This document shows, piece by piece, positions 1 to 7,597 of a stretch of DNA of 27,491 nucleotides. The notes under the pieces are model-generated. The model saw only the letters and a program-made list of their open reading frames with translations, made no database searches and was not told the origin of the DNA. Source of the stretch: CAADGL01 sp964643885 (GTDB lineage Bacteria; Planctomycetota; Phycisphaerae; UBA1845; Fen-1342); assembly GCA_964643885.1 (NCBI GenBank), contig CAZXUI010000063.1, positions 1 to 27,491 of the forward strand, given 5' to 3'. The translations under genes were made by a program, and so were the position numbers. Numbering within the stretch: the stretch's first letter is position 1; the number at the start of each line of letters is the position of its first letter.

Positions 1-298
1 CCCGCGCGGCGGGTTCTGATGCGCGGCCCGCCGTCAGAACCCCCTGCGCCAAGCAGGGGGTCTACAGAACGCCGGGAGACCCGCCGCTTGGCGCGGCGGG
101 TTCTGATGCGCGGCACGCCGTCAGAACCCCCTGCGCCAAGCAGGGGGGTCTACAGAACGCCAGGAGACCCGCCGCTTGGCGCGGCGGGTTCTGATGCGTG
201 GCCCGCGCGGCGGGTTCTGATGCGCGGCCCGCCGTCAGAACCCCCTGCGCCAAGCATCAGAACCCCCTGCGCCAAGCAGGGGGTCTTCTGGCCGGCGC
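1..298. repeat. Tandem array of palindromic GC-rich repeats (left array)
   Basis: Units begin at 4, 91, 179 and 205 (spacings 87, 88 and a truncated 26). Each full unit carries three inverted repeats in series: CCCGCCGC-TTGGC-GCGGCGGG; a TTCTGA/TCAGAA pair around a 14-base GC-rich centre; and CCCCCTGC-GCCAA-GCAGGGGG. The loops TTGGC and GCCAA are reverse complements. The last part (205-298) is rearranged, with the TCAGAACCCCCTGCGCCAAGC segment duplicated. Short ORFs through this stretch have repeat-derived translations and are not genes. The first base of the window already lies in the array, so it may extend further left. A related array is at 27062-27460. Confidence 0.9.
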
Positions 299-303
299 GG
301 CGG

Positions 304-332
304 TTGTACCGCCTTAACCGACTGGTTATAAT
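304..332 (+). promoter_or_regulatory. Candidate sigma-70 type promoter for the small membrane protein gene
   Basis: TTGTAC (304-309) is followed by a 17-base spacer and a perfect TATAAT (327-332). It sits just right of the repeat array and about 150 bases upstream of the ATG at 480. The -10 box and spacing are ideal and the -35 box is weak. The 333-479 leader holds no other gene that I can see. Confidence 0.5.
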
Positions 333-479
333 GAGGTAAGGAGCAGGAGAACGCCCGCCGGGAGCGCGTTTCGCCCCAGTCCGCGGGCTCGTGCTCAGTG
401 CATTTTCCGTATATTTCGCGCAGCGGTCGGCCGGCGTGGCCGGTCACCTCGTGCTCGCGACATAAAGGAATGGCTCGCC

Positions 480-710
480 ATGCATGATCGGCTTTCGCGC
501 GGTCGTCGCCGCGGCAAAGCGGCCGCCGGGGCTATTATTGCCGTGGTTGTTCTGCTCGCGATCGCGGGGGGCGTGTGGTGGTGGAGCGCGAGCAAGACCG
601 ACCGCGAGGCGGAGCGCTGGCTGCGTGAGAACGCGGCTCGGGCCAAGCAGATCGAACCGGCCGAGCAGGAAAAGAAGCCCGGCGAGCCGGAGGTCGAGAT
701 CGGCGGCTGA
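480..710 (+). CDS. Small single-pass membrane protein, unknown function (76 aa)
   Basis: The ATG at 480 follows AAAGGA (464-469) at workable spacing. The protein has a short basic N-terminus (RLSRGRRRGK), one hydrophobic segment at about residues 16-35 (AIIAVVVLLAIAGGVWWW), and a charged, Glu/Lys-rich tail of about 40 residues. The positive-inside rule suggests a cytoplasmic N-terminus with the tail outside. It lies 213 bases upstream of the first prepilin-like gene on the same strand. Its position suggests an accessory role in that export system, but nothing in the sequence proves it. I do not recognise a named family. Confidence 0.65.
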   Translation: MHDRLSRGRRRGKAAAGAIIAVVVLLAIAGGVWWWSASKTDREAERWLRENAARAKQIEPAEQEKKPGEPEVEIGG

Positions 711-751
711 TCTGAGCCGTCGGTGGCAGTGTGTGCCCGAAGATCAGATCA
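708..751 (+). terminator. Inverted repeat starting at the stop codon, possible weak terminator
   Basis: TGATCTGA (708-715, including the TGA stop) pairs perfectly over 8 bases with TCAGATCA (744-751), leaving a 28-base loop. There is no T-tract. The rest of the gap to 923 shows no gene. Confidence 0.3.
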
Positions 752-923
752 AGCGGGCACCTGGTGCTGTATCGCAAGTTTCGTCGATTGGGCCGGTCGG
801 CCCGTTGTGTCATGTTTGGGCTTGTTCAGTTCCGGGGCCGGCGCTGCGTGCGGCGTCTGCCCGCGGCCTCATTTCTCTCCGGGCGAGCTCCCGGGGCTGG
901 GCAGCGTGAAGAGGAGAACAGGC

Positions 924-2006
924 ATGTCGCGCAGTGCAAGGACCGTGCGCCGAATGCGTGCGTTCACCCTCATCGAGCTGCTGGTGGTCGTGGCGATCAT
1001 CGCGCTGTTGATCTCGATCCTGCTGCCTACCCTGGCTTCGGCCCGGGAGCAGGGCAAGCGGACGAAGTGCCTTTCGAACCTCGGCGGCATCGCGCGCGGT
1101 GCCAACGCTTACGCGTTCGAGGACGAGAAGGAGCTCGTCATCCCGATTCACCAGACGACCTATCACAACGCATTCATGTTCGGCAGCCGAGTGTGGTGGC
1201 GATCGGGCGTGCCCTTCGTGTTCGGTGGGCGCACGGGCGTGGTTCCCATTACGCCGGCACTGGATGATTTCACAGATCCGAACGGCCCCTGGGCGGGGCG
1301 CACCCGGCCGTTGAACAACTACCTGCTGACGGCCGGCGTGACCGAGGCGGACACATCGCGCGGCGCACTCGACATGTATCAGTGCCCGTCCGATTCCGGG
1401 TACCCCGACCGGCCGGAATGGGTATCGACGGGGTATACGGGTCACCCGGAGCTCTATCACAAACGGCTGTTCGACGTTATCGGCAACAGCTACCGCCAGA
1501 ACACGATCGGAGTCGTCTTCACGGGCGGGTTCGGGCCCGTCAGCGGTGGGTTCTCCTCAGGACCTTGGGGATCGAAGGCCAGCAAGCTGGTGTCCGTGAG
1601 CAAGCTCGTCCTCTTCGCCGAGCCCCTCTTCTACATCATGACGCTCCCGGATCAAAATCAGGACGCGGACATCGCGCCGCTGGTCGGCTTCCACAAGCAA
1701 GTCATGACTGAGAACGTCGCCTTTGTCGATGGCAGCGCGCGGCTGACCGAGGTCGGCCGCATGTCCGACTGGGCGCCTGAGACGCTCAACCAGATGGGGT
1801 ATTACTCGAATCGGCTCGGCGGCGACGACGGCCACCTGTTCCTGCGCCGCGGCGACTCGTGGCAGACCGATTCGTATCCCACTCCCGGCTCGCTGATCCG
1901 CTCGTGGAATCCAGCGGGCGAGGACAACACGAACGTCAACGGTCCCTCGACGCGTAACGGCTGGCCGTTCCGCGGCTTTCAGGACAACATGCGGCGCGAC
2001 GAATAG
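924..2006 (+). CDS. Prepilin-type N-terminal methylation domain protein, DUF1559/H-X-DG-like (paralog 1, 360 aa)
   Basis: A class III (type IV pilin-like) signal starts the protein: basic residues, then FTLIELLVVVAIIALLIS from residue 14 with Glu at +5. The residue before the expected prepilin peptidase cut is Ala instead of the usual Gly. The 'LLPTLASAREQ' segment continues the pilin helix, followed by a globular domain with conserved 'CPSDSGYPDRPEW' and 'GNSYRQNTIGVVF'. Near the C-terminus H257 precedes D269-G270, an H-X11-DG form of the H-X9-DG signature of planctomycete prepilin-like proteins. The ATG at 924 is chosen because GAGGAG (911-916) lies just upstream and the pilin signal then begins properly; the open frame extends further upstream. 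It is likely membrane-inserted and processed by a type II secretion or pilus-type peptidase, with unknown function. Two close paralogs follow at 2145 and 5472. Confidence 0.9.
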   Translation: MSRSARTVRRMRAFTLIELLVVVAIIALLISILLPTLASAREQGKRTKCLSNLGGIARGANAYAFEDEKELVIPIHQTTYHNAFMFGSRVWWRSGVPFVFGGRTGVVPITPALDDFTDPNGPWAGRTRPLNNYLLTAGVTEADTSRGALDMYQCPSDSGYPDRPEWVSTGYTGHPELYHKRLFDVIGNSYRQNTIGVVFTGGFGPVSGGFSSGPWGSKASKLVSVSKLVLFAEPLFYIMTLPDQNQDADIAPLVGFHKQVMTENVAFVDGSARLTEVGRMSDWAPETLNQMGYYSNRLGGDDGHLFLRRGDSWQTDSYPTPGSLIRSWNPAGEDNTNVNGPSTRNGWPFRGFQDNMRRDE

Positions 2007-2026
2007 CGCCGCAGTCCGCGGCGCTA
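2004..2026 (+). terminator. Hairpin overlapping the stop codon, candidate terminator
   Basis: TAGCGCCGC (2004-2012, beginning with the TAG stop) and GCGGCGCTA (2018-2026) form a perfect 9-bp stem around the loop AGTCC. There is no clear T-tract. It would separate paralog 1 from paralog 2. Confidence 0.45.
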
Positions 2027-2144
2027 CGTCGCCGCGCGCGTGATACAACTCGTTCAGACCCGGATCGGACGCGGCAATCGTCGTGTTCTCGTGATCTGTT
2101 CTGATCCGTCCGGCCGGGCTGGGCAGTTTCTTGAGGAGCACTGC

Positions 2145-3233
2145 ATGTCTCGGGCCCGCTTTCGGATTGCGCGCTATCGCTGCGCATTCACACTGATTGA
2201 ACTGCTTGTCGTCGTCGCGATCATCGCCTTGCTGATCTCGATTCTGCTGCCGACGCTGGCTTCTGCTCGTGAGGAGAGCAAGCGCGGCAAGTGTCTCTCC
2301 AATCTGCGCAGCATCGTTTCGTCGTCGAATGCCTATGCGTTCGAGGACAGCAGGGAGCTGGTGATCCCTATTCACCAGGGGCTCTACAGCGTCGCCTTCC
2401 AGTTCGGCAACCCGCTCCATTGGCGAACCGGCACGCCGTTCTCCTGGGGCGGACGCACAGCGGCGCAGCCCGTTGGCCCGCACAACAACTTCGCCGACCC
2501 GAACGGTCCCTGGGCCGCCCGAACGCGCCCGCTCAACAATTACCTGCTGACATCCGGCACGACCGAAGCCGACTCGCAGCGCGGGGCGCTGGAGATGTTC
2601 CGCTGCCCCTCGGACACCGGCTACCCAGACCGGCCCGAGTGGGTCCCCCAGAGCTACCTCGGCCACGCGGAGATGTATCAGAAGACCCTCTGGGACGTGA
2701 TCGGCAACAGCTACCGCATGAACACGATCGGCGTCGTCTTTTCCTCGGGCGTGGGTACGCCGACCGGTGGATTCACGTCCGGCCCCTGGGGCCAGTCGCT
2801 CAGTCGCATCGTCAATACGGGGCGCGTCGTGCTCTTCTCCGAGCCCCTGTTCTACGTGATGACGATTCCCGGCCCGAATCGCGACGCCAGCATCGCTCCG
2901 CTAACGGGCTTCCACAAGAAGGTCATGACCGAGAACGTCAGCTTCGTCGACGGCTCGGCCCGCCTGATCGAAGTGCAGCGGATGGCGGATTGGTCGCCGC
3001 AGACCCTCGCTGAGATGAACTATTACTCACCGCGCTGGACGACGACCGCCGGCCCGGATGACGGCACGCTATTCCTGCGCCGCGGCGAATCCTGGCAGAC
3101 GGACACCTACCCGACGCCCGGAGCGCTGATCCGCGGCAGGACGGCTACCGGAACGGCTCAACCGAACACACAAGCGGCGCTCGGGACGCGCCGCGGTTGG
3201 CCGATTACCGGCTATCAGGACAATCTGAGGTAG
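2145..3233 (+). CDS. Prepilin-type N-terminal methylation domain protein, DUF1559/H-X-DG-like (paralog 2, 362 aa)
   Basis: It is closely similar to the genes at 924 and 5472 along its whole length. The signal is basic residues, then A-FTLIELLVVVAIIALLIS from residue 15. Shared blocks include 'KRGKCLSNLRSI', 'AFEDSRELVIPIHQ', 'DPNGPWAARTRPLNNYLLT', 'CPSDTGYPDRPEW' and 'GFHKKVMTENVSFVDGSARL', which carries the H-X11-DG motif. The C-terminus ends 'GYQDNLR', like paralog 3 (GYSDNLRD). The ATG at 2145 follows GAGGAG (2133-2138); the open frame begins earlier but without a ribosome site or signal. The 138-base gap from paralog 1 holds a hairpin, so this gene may have its own promoter. The role is probably exported or pilus-like surface protein, inferred from the prepilin signal only. 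Confidence 0.9.
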   Translation: MSRARFRIARYRCAFTLIELLVVVAIIALLISILLPTLASAREESKRGKCLSNLRSIVSSSNAYAFEDSRELVIPIHQGLYSVAFQFGNPLHWRTGTPFSWGGRTAAQPVGPHNNFADPNGPWAARTRPLNNYLLTSGTTEADSQRGALEMFRCPSDTGYPDRPEWVPQSYLGHAEMYQKTLWDVIGNSYRMNTIGVVFSSGVGTPTGGFTSGPWGQSLSRIVNTGRVVLFSEPLFYVMTIPGPNRDASIAPLTGFHKKVMTENVSFVDGSARLIEVQRMADWSPQTLAEMNYYSPRWTTTAGPDDGTLFLRRGESWQTDTYPTPGALIRGRTATGTAQPNTQAALGTRRGWPITGYQDNLR

Positions 3234-3340
3234 TCCCTGCGCGATAGAAGGCCGGCCGGTTGCGCGATCGCGCGGCGCCCGGTCTCGATCGAGTTCTCAG
3301 TCACACTGGCTGGTGACGGAGGCCGCCCCAGTCCGGCGAT

Positions 3341-4648
3341 TCATGGGGTTGTACAGCCGTAATCAGCCAAGAAGAGCACTTGGTCGCCGAAATTCACGTC
3401 TCCGTCCCTGTCCAAGTCTCCCGTGCATTCCCAGCACTCGCCCAAGCAGTTGTAGTTAGCGAGCAGGATGACAAAGTCGTCAAAATCCGTTGCGCCATCG
3501 CCGTTGAAGTCGCCCACACAGCAACTGAGCGGCGCTGATCGGACCGTGGCATAGACGTTCTGATCCACGCTCGTGTTGGTGACCCAGCCGAAAACCGCTG
3601 ATCCATCGGAGAGTATCGCGACAGAGTTCTGCTTGGGATCGCCGATGGTCTTTTCCGTAGGGGGCGAGTTCCCCACCAGCGGAACAGCGCGAGCTGCGGA
3701 CATACACGACAGCAGGCCATTTGATACCCGATAGTACGGAATCAAACCAATACCGCCGCCTCTGCAATCACCTTCCCACACTACTACTAGGCGCGCATCG
3801 GTCGCGCCAGCCGAAGAGCCAGATGCTGCCAGGTCGATGCGCCCGAAGAGTTCTGCGGGTCCGGTCACAAAGAACGAGGCCAACTCCACGGGTGGTTCGC
3901 TTGCTGAGTACAGGCGGACGATCAAGCGGCGCCCGAGCTGAACATCCTCGTACAGATGAGCGAGGCAGAAGCTCCCGTCCGCGAAGGTGGCGACGGCAGG
4001 CCGAGCCTGAGGGTCCTCCATGCTAGTGTACGTTGCGTTTGGAGGGCTGACTATCTGACCGATCGCGTTATCAGTCACGCGCACGACGCGGACGTGAATC
4101 CCGCTCGACTCAAAACTGCGCCAGGTCAGTACGAAATCGTCGTCGCCATACGCACTGACGTCGGGATCGATCGCGTCCGCGGAAGGATCGGAGTTCGGCA
4201 CCATTATTGGCGGAGCACCGTCGAGTGAGTAGTGAAGAGTCTCCCGGGGGCCTTGCGGATCGTATTTGGCAAAAGCGATGATGTGTCCGAATTCAGTCGA
4301 CGATGCGGAAACAAGTCTGCCTCGGCAAAGATCGTGACACTCGGGATTCAATTGCGGGATCGCGGACGGGACGGACGAGAATGCGTCGACACTTCGATCT
4401 CCGATGTCGCCCGCTTCTGTGGAGGGACATTCAGAGCAGCCCAGATCGACTGGGCAAAACAAGCTGACTCGGCAGAACTGGCGGTCCCAAAAAACTCGCG
4501 TCTCGGTGTTCGACATGCTCGGGTCCGGGATCGTAACGAGCGATGGTTGAACATGCCACACGCACGGAGGAGTCGTGATGACCACTGGATGCTCGTGGCT
4601 GTCTGACGCGTACGGGACGCCAGCGCTTGTGAATCTACGCAACCACAC
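3341..4648 (-). CDS. Dockerin-type repeat protein, C-terminal ORF of an amber-interrupted gene (435 aa from GTG)
   Basis: The C-terminal 55 or so residues hold two calcium-loop repeats of dockerin type I style: 'GDFNGDGATDFDDFVILL' and 'GDLDRDGDVNFGDQVLFL', each Asp/Asn-rich and followed by a hydrophobic helix, ending ADYGCTTP. The preceding 370 residues look like a secreted beta-rich domain with scattered Cys and repeated 'A-x-F-x-DGSF' or 'ILSDGSAVFGW' blocks, perhaps propeller-like, but I cannot name the fold. This ORF has no signal peptide and no ribosome site. Its reading frame continues upstream through one TAG (4676-4678) into another 104 codons with a proper start, so it is better read as the 3' part of a gene running 4990 to 3341. 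G+C here looks lower than in the neighbours. It is transcribed against the flanking prepilin genes. A dockerin-like end suggests attachment to a partner module or to the cell surface. Confidence 0.75.
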   Translation of the reverse strand: MWLRRFTSAGVPYASDSHEHPVVITTPPCVWHVQPSLVTIPDPSMSNTETRVFWDRQFCRVSLFCPVDLGCSECPSTEAGDIGDRSVDAFSSVPSAIPQLNPECHDLCRGRLVSASSTEFGHIIAFAKYDPQGPRETLHYSLDGAPPIMVPNSDPSADAIDPDVSAYGDDDFVLTWRSFESSGIHVRVVRVTDNAIGQIVSPPNATYTSMEDPQARPAVATFADGSFCLAHLYEDVQLGRRLIVRLYSASEPPVELASFFVTGPAELFGRIDLAASGSSAGATDARLVVVWEGDCRGGGIGLIPYYRVSNGLLSCMSAARAVPLVGNSPPTEKTIGDPKQNSVAILSDGSAVFGWVTNTSVDQNVYATVRSAPLSCCVGDFNGDGATDFDDFVILLANYNCLGECWECTGDLDRDGDVNFGDQVLFLADYGCTTP

Positions 4649-4675
4649 GAGCGTGCCCGTGGGGCAATCATCGCA

Positions 4676-4990
4676 CTAACCGGTGTCGATGTTCAGCCCG
4701 TCTACGCATGCGGCAATCGGAGCGGCCCAGGCGAATACGAGGCTGTCGAGGTCGGCTGATAGTCGGCCAACTCCTACAGAAGGAGCACTCCAATCACCCC
4801 CGGCTTCAGTATTCAGTCGTATCTCAAAATCGGCTTGCCGGATGTCGGGAGGGCCCGGTTCGTAGACTGTGTAGAGCAGCGGTCTCACGACAGGAACCTG
4901 GATACGCGAGCGACAGAGGTCGGGGGTCCCAAGCGGTGCACCTGGGAGGGCGACGAGAACCGAAACGTAGCTCGATGCGGAGATGAACAT
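4676..4990 (-). pseudogene. N-terminal part of the amber-interrupted dockerin-type gene (104 aa)
   Basis: The ATG at 4990 lies 9 bases after AAGGAGG, an excellent ribosome site; a TTG immediately after the site (4999) is less likely. The product begins with a mildly hydrophobic stretch (MFISASSYVSVLVALPGAPL), a poor signal peptide without basic residues, and continues into 'DFEIRLNTEAGGDW' and 'LVFAWAAPIAACVDGL'. It stops at TAG 4678-4676. The frame after the TAG stays open (CDDCPTGTLVWLRRF...) and is the frame of the dockerin ORF ending at 3341, so both parts form one 550-codon gene with a single nonsense codon. It could be a recent pseudogene, a base error in the assembly, or genuine readthrough; the sequence alone does not decide. 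Confidence 0.6.
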
Positions 4991-5471
4991 CAGATTCAAC
5001 CTCCTTCATGTCGGACAGTCGCGCGGACACAGGTCAACTAGCACTACCTCGAAACGCAGTGAGGAGATGCCCCACTACACTGAGTACGACGCGAAGCCGA
5101 CACGTGGGCAAGTGGTGATGAATTTTTTCGGACGATGCGCGCGGACCTGAAGAGCGCCCGCGAGCGGCGCCGTGGCGAGGCCCGGCTCCCCCCGAGCTCG
5201 CGCACGAGGCGGCGCGCCCGATCGAAGACAGGTGGGCACGTACTCCCGGATGAACATCGGGCCCAGCCGGCTATGCGAGAAAAAAACGCTCGGCCCCTAC
5301 GCCTCCCACCCGCGACCCCGGTAACATACAGATAGGGCCGCTCGCGAATTGCGCTGCGGGCGGCCGATGACGTTTGGAAGCAGCCGGCCGCTGCGGGCCG
5401 AATGACCCCGCACTCATTCGACCGCCTGACAGCCCGCAAGCCGGCGACCTGGCGAATTTGGGAGGCACACC
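4991..5471. other. Intergenic stretch between divergent genes
   Basis: These 481 bases separate the dockerin gene (minus) from the third prepilin gene (plus) and should hold promoters for both. Several short ORFs cross it, but none has a ribosome site or a recognisable product. I see no RNA gene and no convincing paired -35/-10 boxes. The only clear site is the GGAGG at 5461-5465 for the next gene. Confidence 0.6.
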
Positions 5472-6548
5472 GTGAGACACACGAAGCGGGCATTCACGTT
5501 GATTGAGTTGCTGGTCGTCGTCGCTATTATCGGACTGTTGATCTCGATCCTGCTGCCGGCCCTGTCGGCCGCCCGCGAACAGGCCAAGCGGGGCAAGTGC
5601 CTGTCCAACATCAAGAACATCTCCTCGTCCGCGACAGCGTACGCTTTCGAGGACGAGAAGGAGCTGATCGTCCCCATCCACCAGGGGACGTTCCACGCTG
5701 GGATTCAGCCCGGTGGTCAGTACCAGTACCGGATCGGGATCCCGTTTGCATGGGCCGGGCGTACGCCCAGCGAACCGATCGCGACCATCACCGGCTTCAC
5801 CGATCCCAACGGGCCCTGGGCGGCCCGGACGCGGCCACTGAATAATTACCTGCTGACCGCCGGTGTAACCGAGGCCGATTCGTCGCGCGGCGCGCTGGAG
5901 CTCTTCCGCTGCCCGTCGGATACGGGATATCCGGACCGGCCGGAGTGGGTGACGACCAACTATATCGGTCACCCCGATGTTCGCCAGAAGGCGCTGTGGG
6001 ACGTGATCGGCAACAGCTATCGCTCGAACTCCATCGGCGTGATCTTCGGTGGCGGCGTCGGTTCGACGCCCGGCGGGAGCTTCACCTCGGGTCCGTGGGG
6101 ACAAACGCTCAGCAGGTTGAATAACACGGGCCGAGTCGTGCTCTTCGCCGAGCCCCTGTTCTACGTGATGACGATCCCGGATCTGAACCAGAACGCTGAC
6201 CTTTCCCCGCTGGTCGGGTTTCACAAGCAGGTGATGACCGAGAACGTCAGCTTCGTCGACGGCTCGGCCCGAACGCTCGAGGTGCAGCGCATCTCCGACT
6301 GGTCACAGGAGGATCTCTCGGCGATGAACTACTACGGCTTGAACGGCAGCGCCATCAGCATCGACAACCCACTTGGCTCGCTCTTTCTGCGCCGCGGCGA
6401 GGCCTGGCAGACGGACGCCTATCCGTCGCCCGGCGCGCTCATTCGCGGGCGAAGGGCGAACGGCGAGCCGAACGATGCGATTCAAAACACGATCGCCGGC
6501 TATCGTGGCTGGCCGTTCAGCGGCTATTCCGACAACCTGCGCGACTGA
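5472..6548 (+). CDS. Prepilin-type N-terminal methylation domain protein, DUF1559/H-X-DG-like (paralog 3, 358 aa)
   Basis: The start is GTG at 5472, six bases after GGAGG (5461-5465). The shortest leader of the three (MRHTKRA) precedes FTLIELLVVVAIIGLLIS. The same conserved blocks as in paralogs 1 and 2 follow: 'KRGKCLSNIKNI', 'DPNGPWAARTRPLNNYLLT', 'CPSDTGYPDRPEW', 'LFAEPLFYVMTIPD' and 'GFHKQVMTENVSFVDGSAR' with H-X11-DG. Near the end 'LFLRRGEAWQTDAYPSPGALIRG' is shared almost word for word with the other two. The differences are mostly in short loops, as expected for duplicated genes whose products do similar jobs. Export and prepilin-peptidase processing are inferred from the N-terminus; the function is unknown. 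Confidence 0.9.
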   Translation: MRHTKRAFTLIELLVVVAIIGLLISILLPALSAAREQAKRGKCLSNIKNISSSATAYAFEDEKELIVPIHQGTFHAGIQPGGQYQYRIGIPFAWAGRTPSEPIATITGFTDPNGPWAARTRPLNNYLLTAGVTEADSSRGALELFRCPSDTGYPDRPEWVTTNYIGHPDVRQKALWDVIGNSYRSNSIGVIFGGGVGSTPGGSFTSGPWGQTLSRLNNTGRVVLFAEPLFYVMTIPDLNQNADLSPLVGFHKQVMTENVSFVDGSARTLEVQRISDWSQEDLSAMNYYGLNGSAISIDNPLGSLFLRRGEAWQTDAYPSPGALIRGRRANGEPNDAIQNTIAGYRGWPFSGYSDNLRD

Positions 6549-6556
6549 GAAGCGCT

Positions 6557-6572
6557 CTGCCGGACCCGGCAG
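6557..6572 (+). terminator. Short GC hairpin after paralog 3
   Basis: CTGCCG (6557-6562) and CGGCAG (6567-6572) form a 6-bp stem with loop GACC, starting 9 bases after the stop. There is no T-tract. It lies between convergent genes, so it could act in both directions. Confidence 0.35.
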
Positions 6573-6617
6573 TCGTGAAGTGAATCGCGGGCGTGTCGTC
6601 CGGCCGATCGCGCCGGG

Positions 6618-7508
6618 CTACGCGCCCGCGAGCTTTTCCAGCGCCCGCATCATCGCCTGCGTGCCCAGGCTCGCCCCGCCGGGCTCGGCCTCTACCGCCC
6701 GGAAAAGCTGCTGCGCCAGGGCCGTGCCCGGCAGCGGCACATGCAGCTCCGCCGCAAGCTGCTGCACGATCCGCAGGTCCTTCTGCATCAGAGCGATCAT
6801 GAAGGCCGGATTCAGGTCCCCCTCCACGATTCTCCGCCCCAGGTTCGTCCACGCCCACGAGCCGCCCGCACCGCCCCCCAGCGTCTCGACCGCCTGGGAC
6901 AGATCCAGCCCCGCCCGCCGCGCCAGCAGCAGCGCCTCGCAGACCGAGATCATGTTCACCGCGCACAGTACCTGGTTGCACGCCTTGAGCGTCTGGCCGG
7001 TCCCGCTCGGGCCGACGTGTACCACCCGCCGGGCGAAGACCTCCAGCACCGGACGGGCCCGCTCGAACGCCGCCGCCTCGCCCCCGACCATGATCGTCAG
7101 CGTGCCCTGCTCGGCCCCGGCCTGGCCGCCCGTCACCGGGGCATCCAGCAGATGCACGCCGCGCTGCGACAGCCGGCCGGCGAATGCCCGCGTCGCCGCC
7201 GGGCTGATCGTGCTCATGTCGACGACCACGGCCGCGCGGGCGAGCCCCTCGGCCGCGCCGCGCGGACCGAACAGGACCGCCTCGACGTCGGGCGTGTCGG
7301 TCACCATGGTCAGCAGCAGCTCGCAGCCGGCCGCGGCCTCGGCGGGGCTGTCGCACCACGTCGCCCCGGCCGCGACGGCGGCATCGGCCCGGCTGCGCGT
7401 GCGGGAATGAACCCGCAGCGGATGGCCGGCCTTGATCAGGTGCTGAACGATCGGCCGGCCCATGATCCCCAGGCCGACGAAGCCGATGGTAGGGGGGAGC
7501 TGTGCCAT
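6618..7508 (-). CDS. NAD(P)-dependent beta-hydroxyacid dehydrogenase (3-hydroxyisobutyrate dehydrogenase family, 296 aa)
   Basis: The N-terminal Rossmann fold starts 'IGFVGLGIMGRPI' (glycine motif at residues 11-17). It is followed by 'VVDMSTISP' (about residues 95-103), the substrate loop 'DAPVTGG' (122-128), and the catalytic Lys175 in 'TGQTLKACNQ', all hallmarks of the family that includes 3-hydroxyisobutyrate dehydrogenase, tartronate semialdehyde reductase and glyoxylate/succinic semialdehyde reductases. The length is normal. The C-terminal helical domain has the usual 'KDLRI' block. The ATG at 7508 is chosen over an upstream in-frame one because GGAGGG precedes it by 7 bases and the Rossmann strand follows directly. 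It lies 89 bases downstream of infC on the same strand. The exact substrate cannot be read from the sequence. Confidence 0.9.
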   Translation of the reverse strand: MAQLPPTIGFVGLGIMGRPIVQHLIKAGHPLRVHSRTRSRADAAVAAGATWCDSPAEAAAGCELLLTMVTDTPDVEAVLFGPRGAAEGLARAAVVVDMSTISPAATRAFAGRLSQRGVHLLDAPVTGGQAGAEQGTLTIMVGGEAAAFERARPVLEVFARRVVHVGPSGTGQTLKACNQVLCAVNMISVCEALLLARRAGLDLSQAVETLGGGAGGSWAWTNLGRRIVEGDLNPAFMIALMQKDLRIVQQLAAELHVPLPGTALAQQLFRAVEAEPGGASLGTQAMMRALEKLAGA

Positions 7509-7597
7509 CTCGGGCCCTCCGTGAAGCCAGAGCACGCCGCGGCCGGCTCAGCGAATAGCGGGCCGGCCGGGGCGGGATGTGCGCGCTTGCTCGGCGG

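Noticed and set aside
19..339. Short ORFs and CRISPR-like look of the left repeats
   Set aside because: The units are directly adjacent palindromes with no unique spacers and no cas genes nearby; the ORFs only translate the repeat.
1557..2666. A 369-codon minus-strand ORF across two prepilin genes
   Set aside because: It covers coding sequence of both paralogs in reverse and its translation has no domain; a similar shadow at 5271-6224 mirrors paralog 3, which shows that it comes from paralogy on the other strand.
5044..5493. A 149-codon minus-strand ORF upstream of the third prepilin gene
   Set aside because: It overlaps the start of that gene, has no ribosome site and an Arg/Ser/Cys-rich shadow-like composition.
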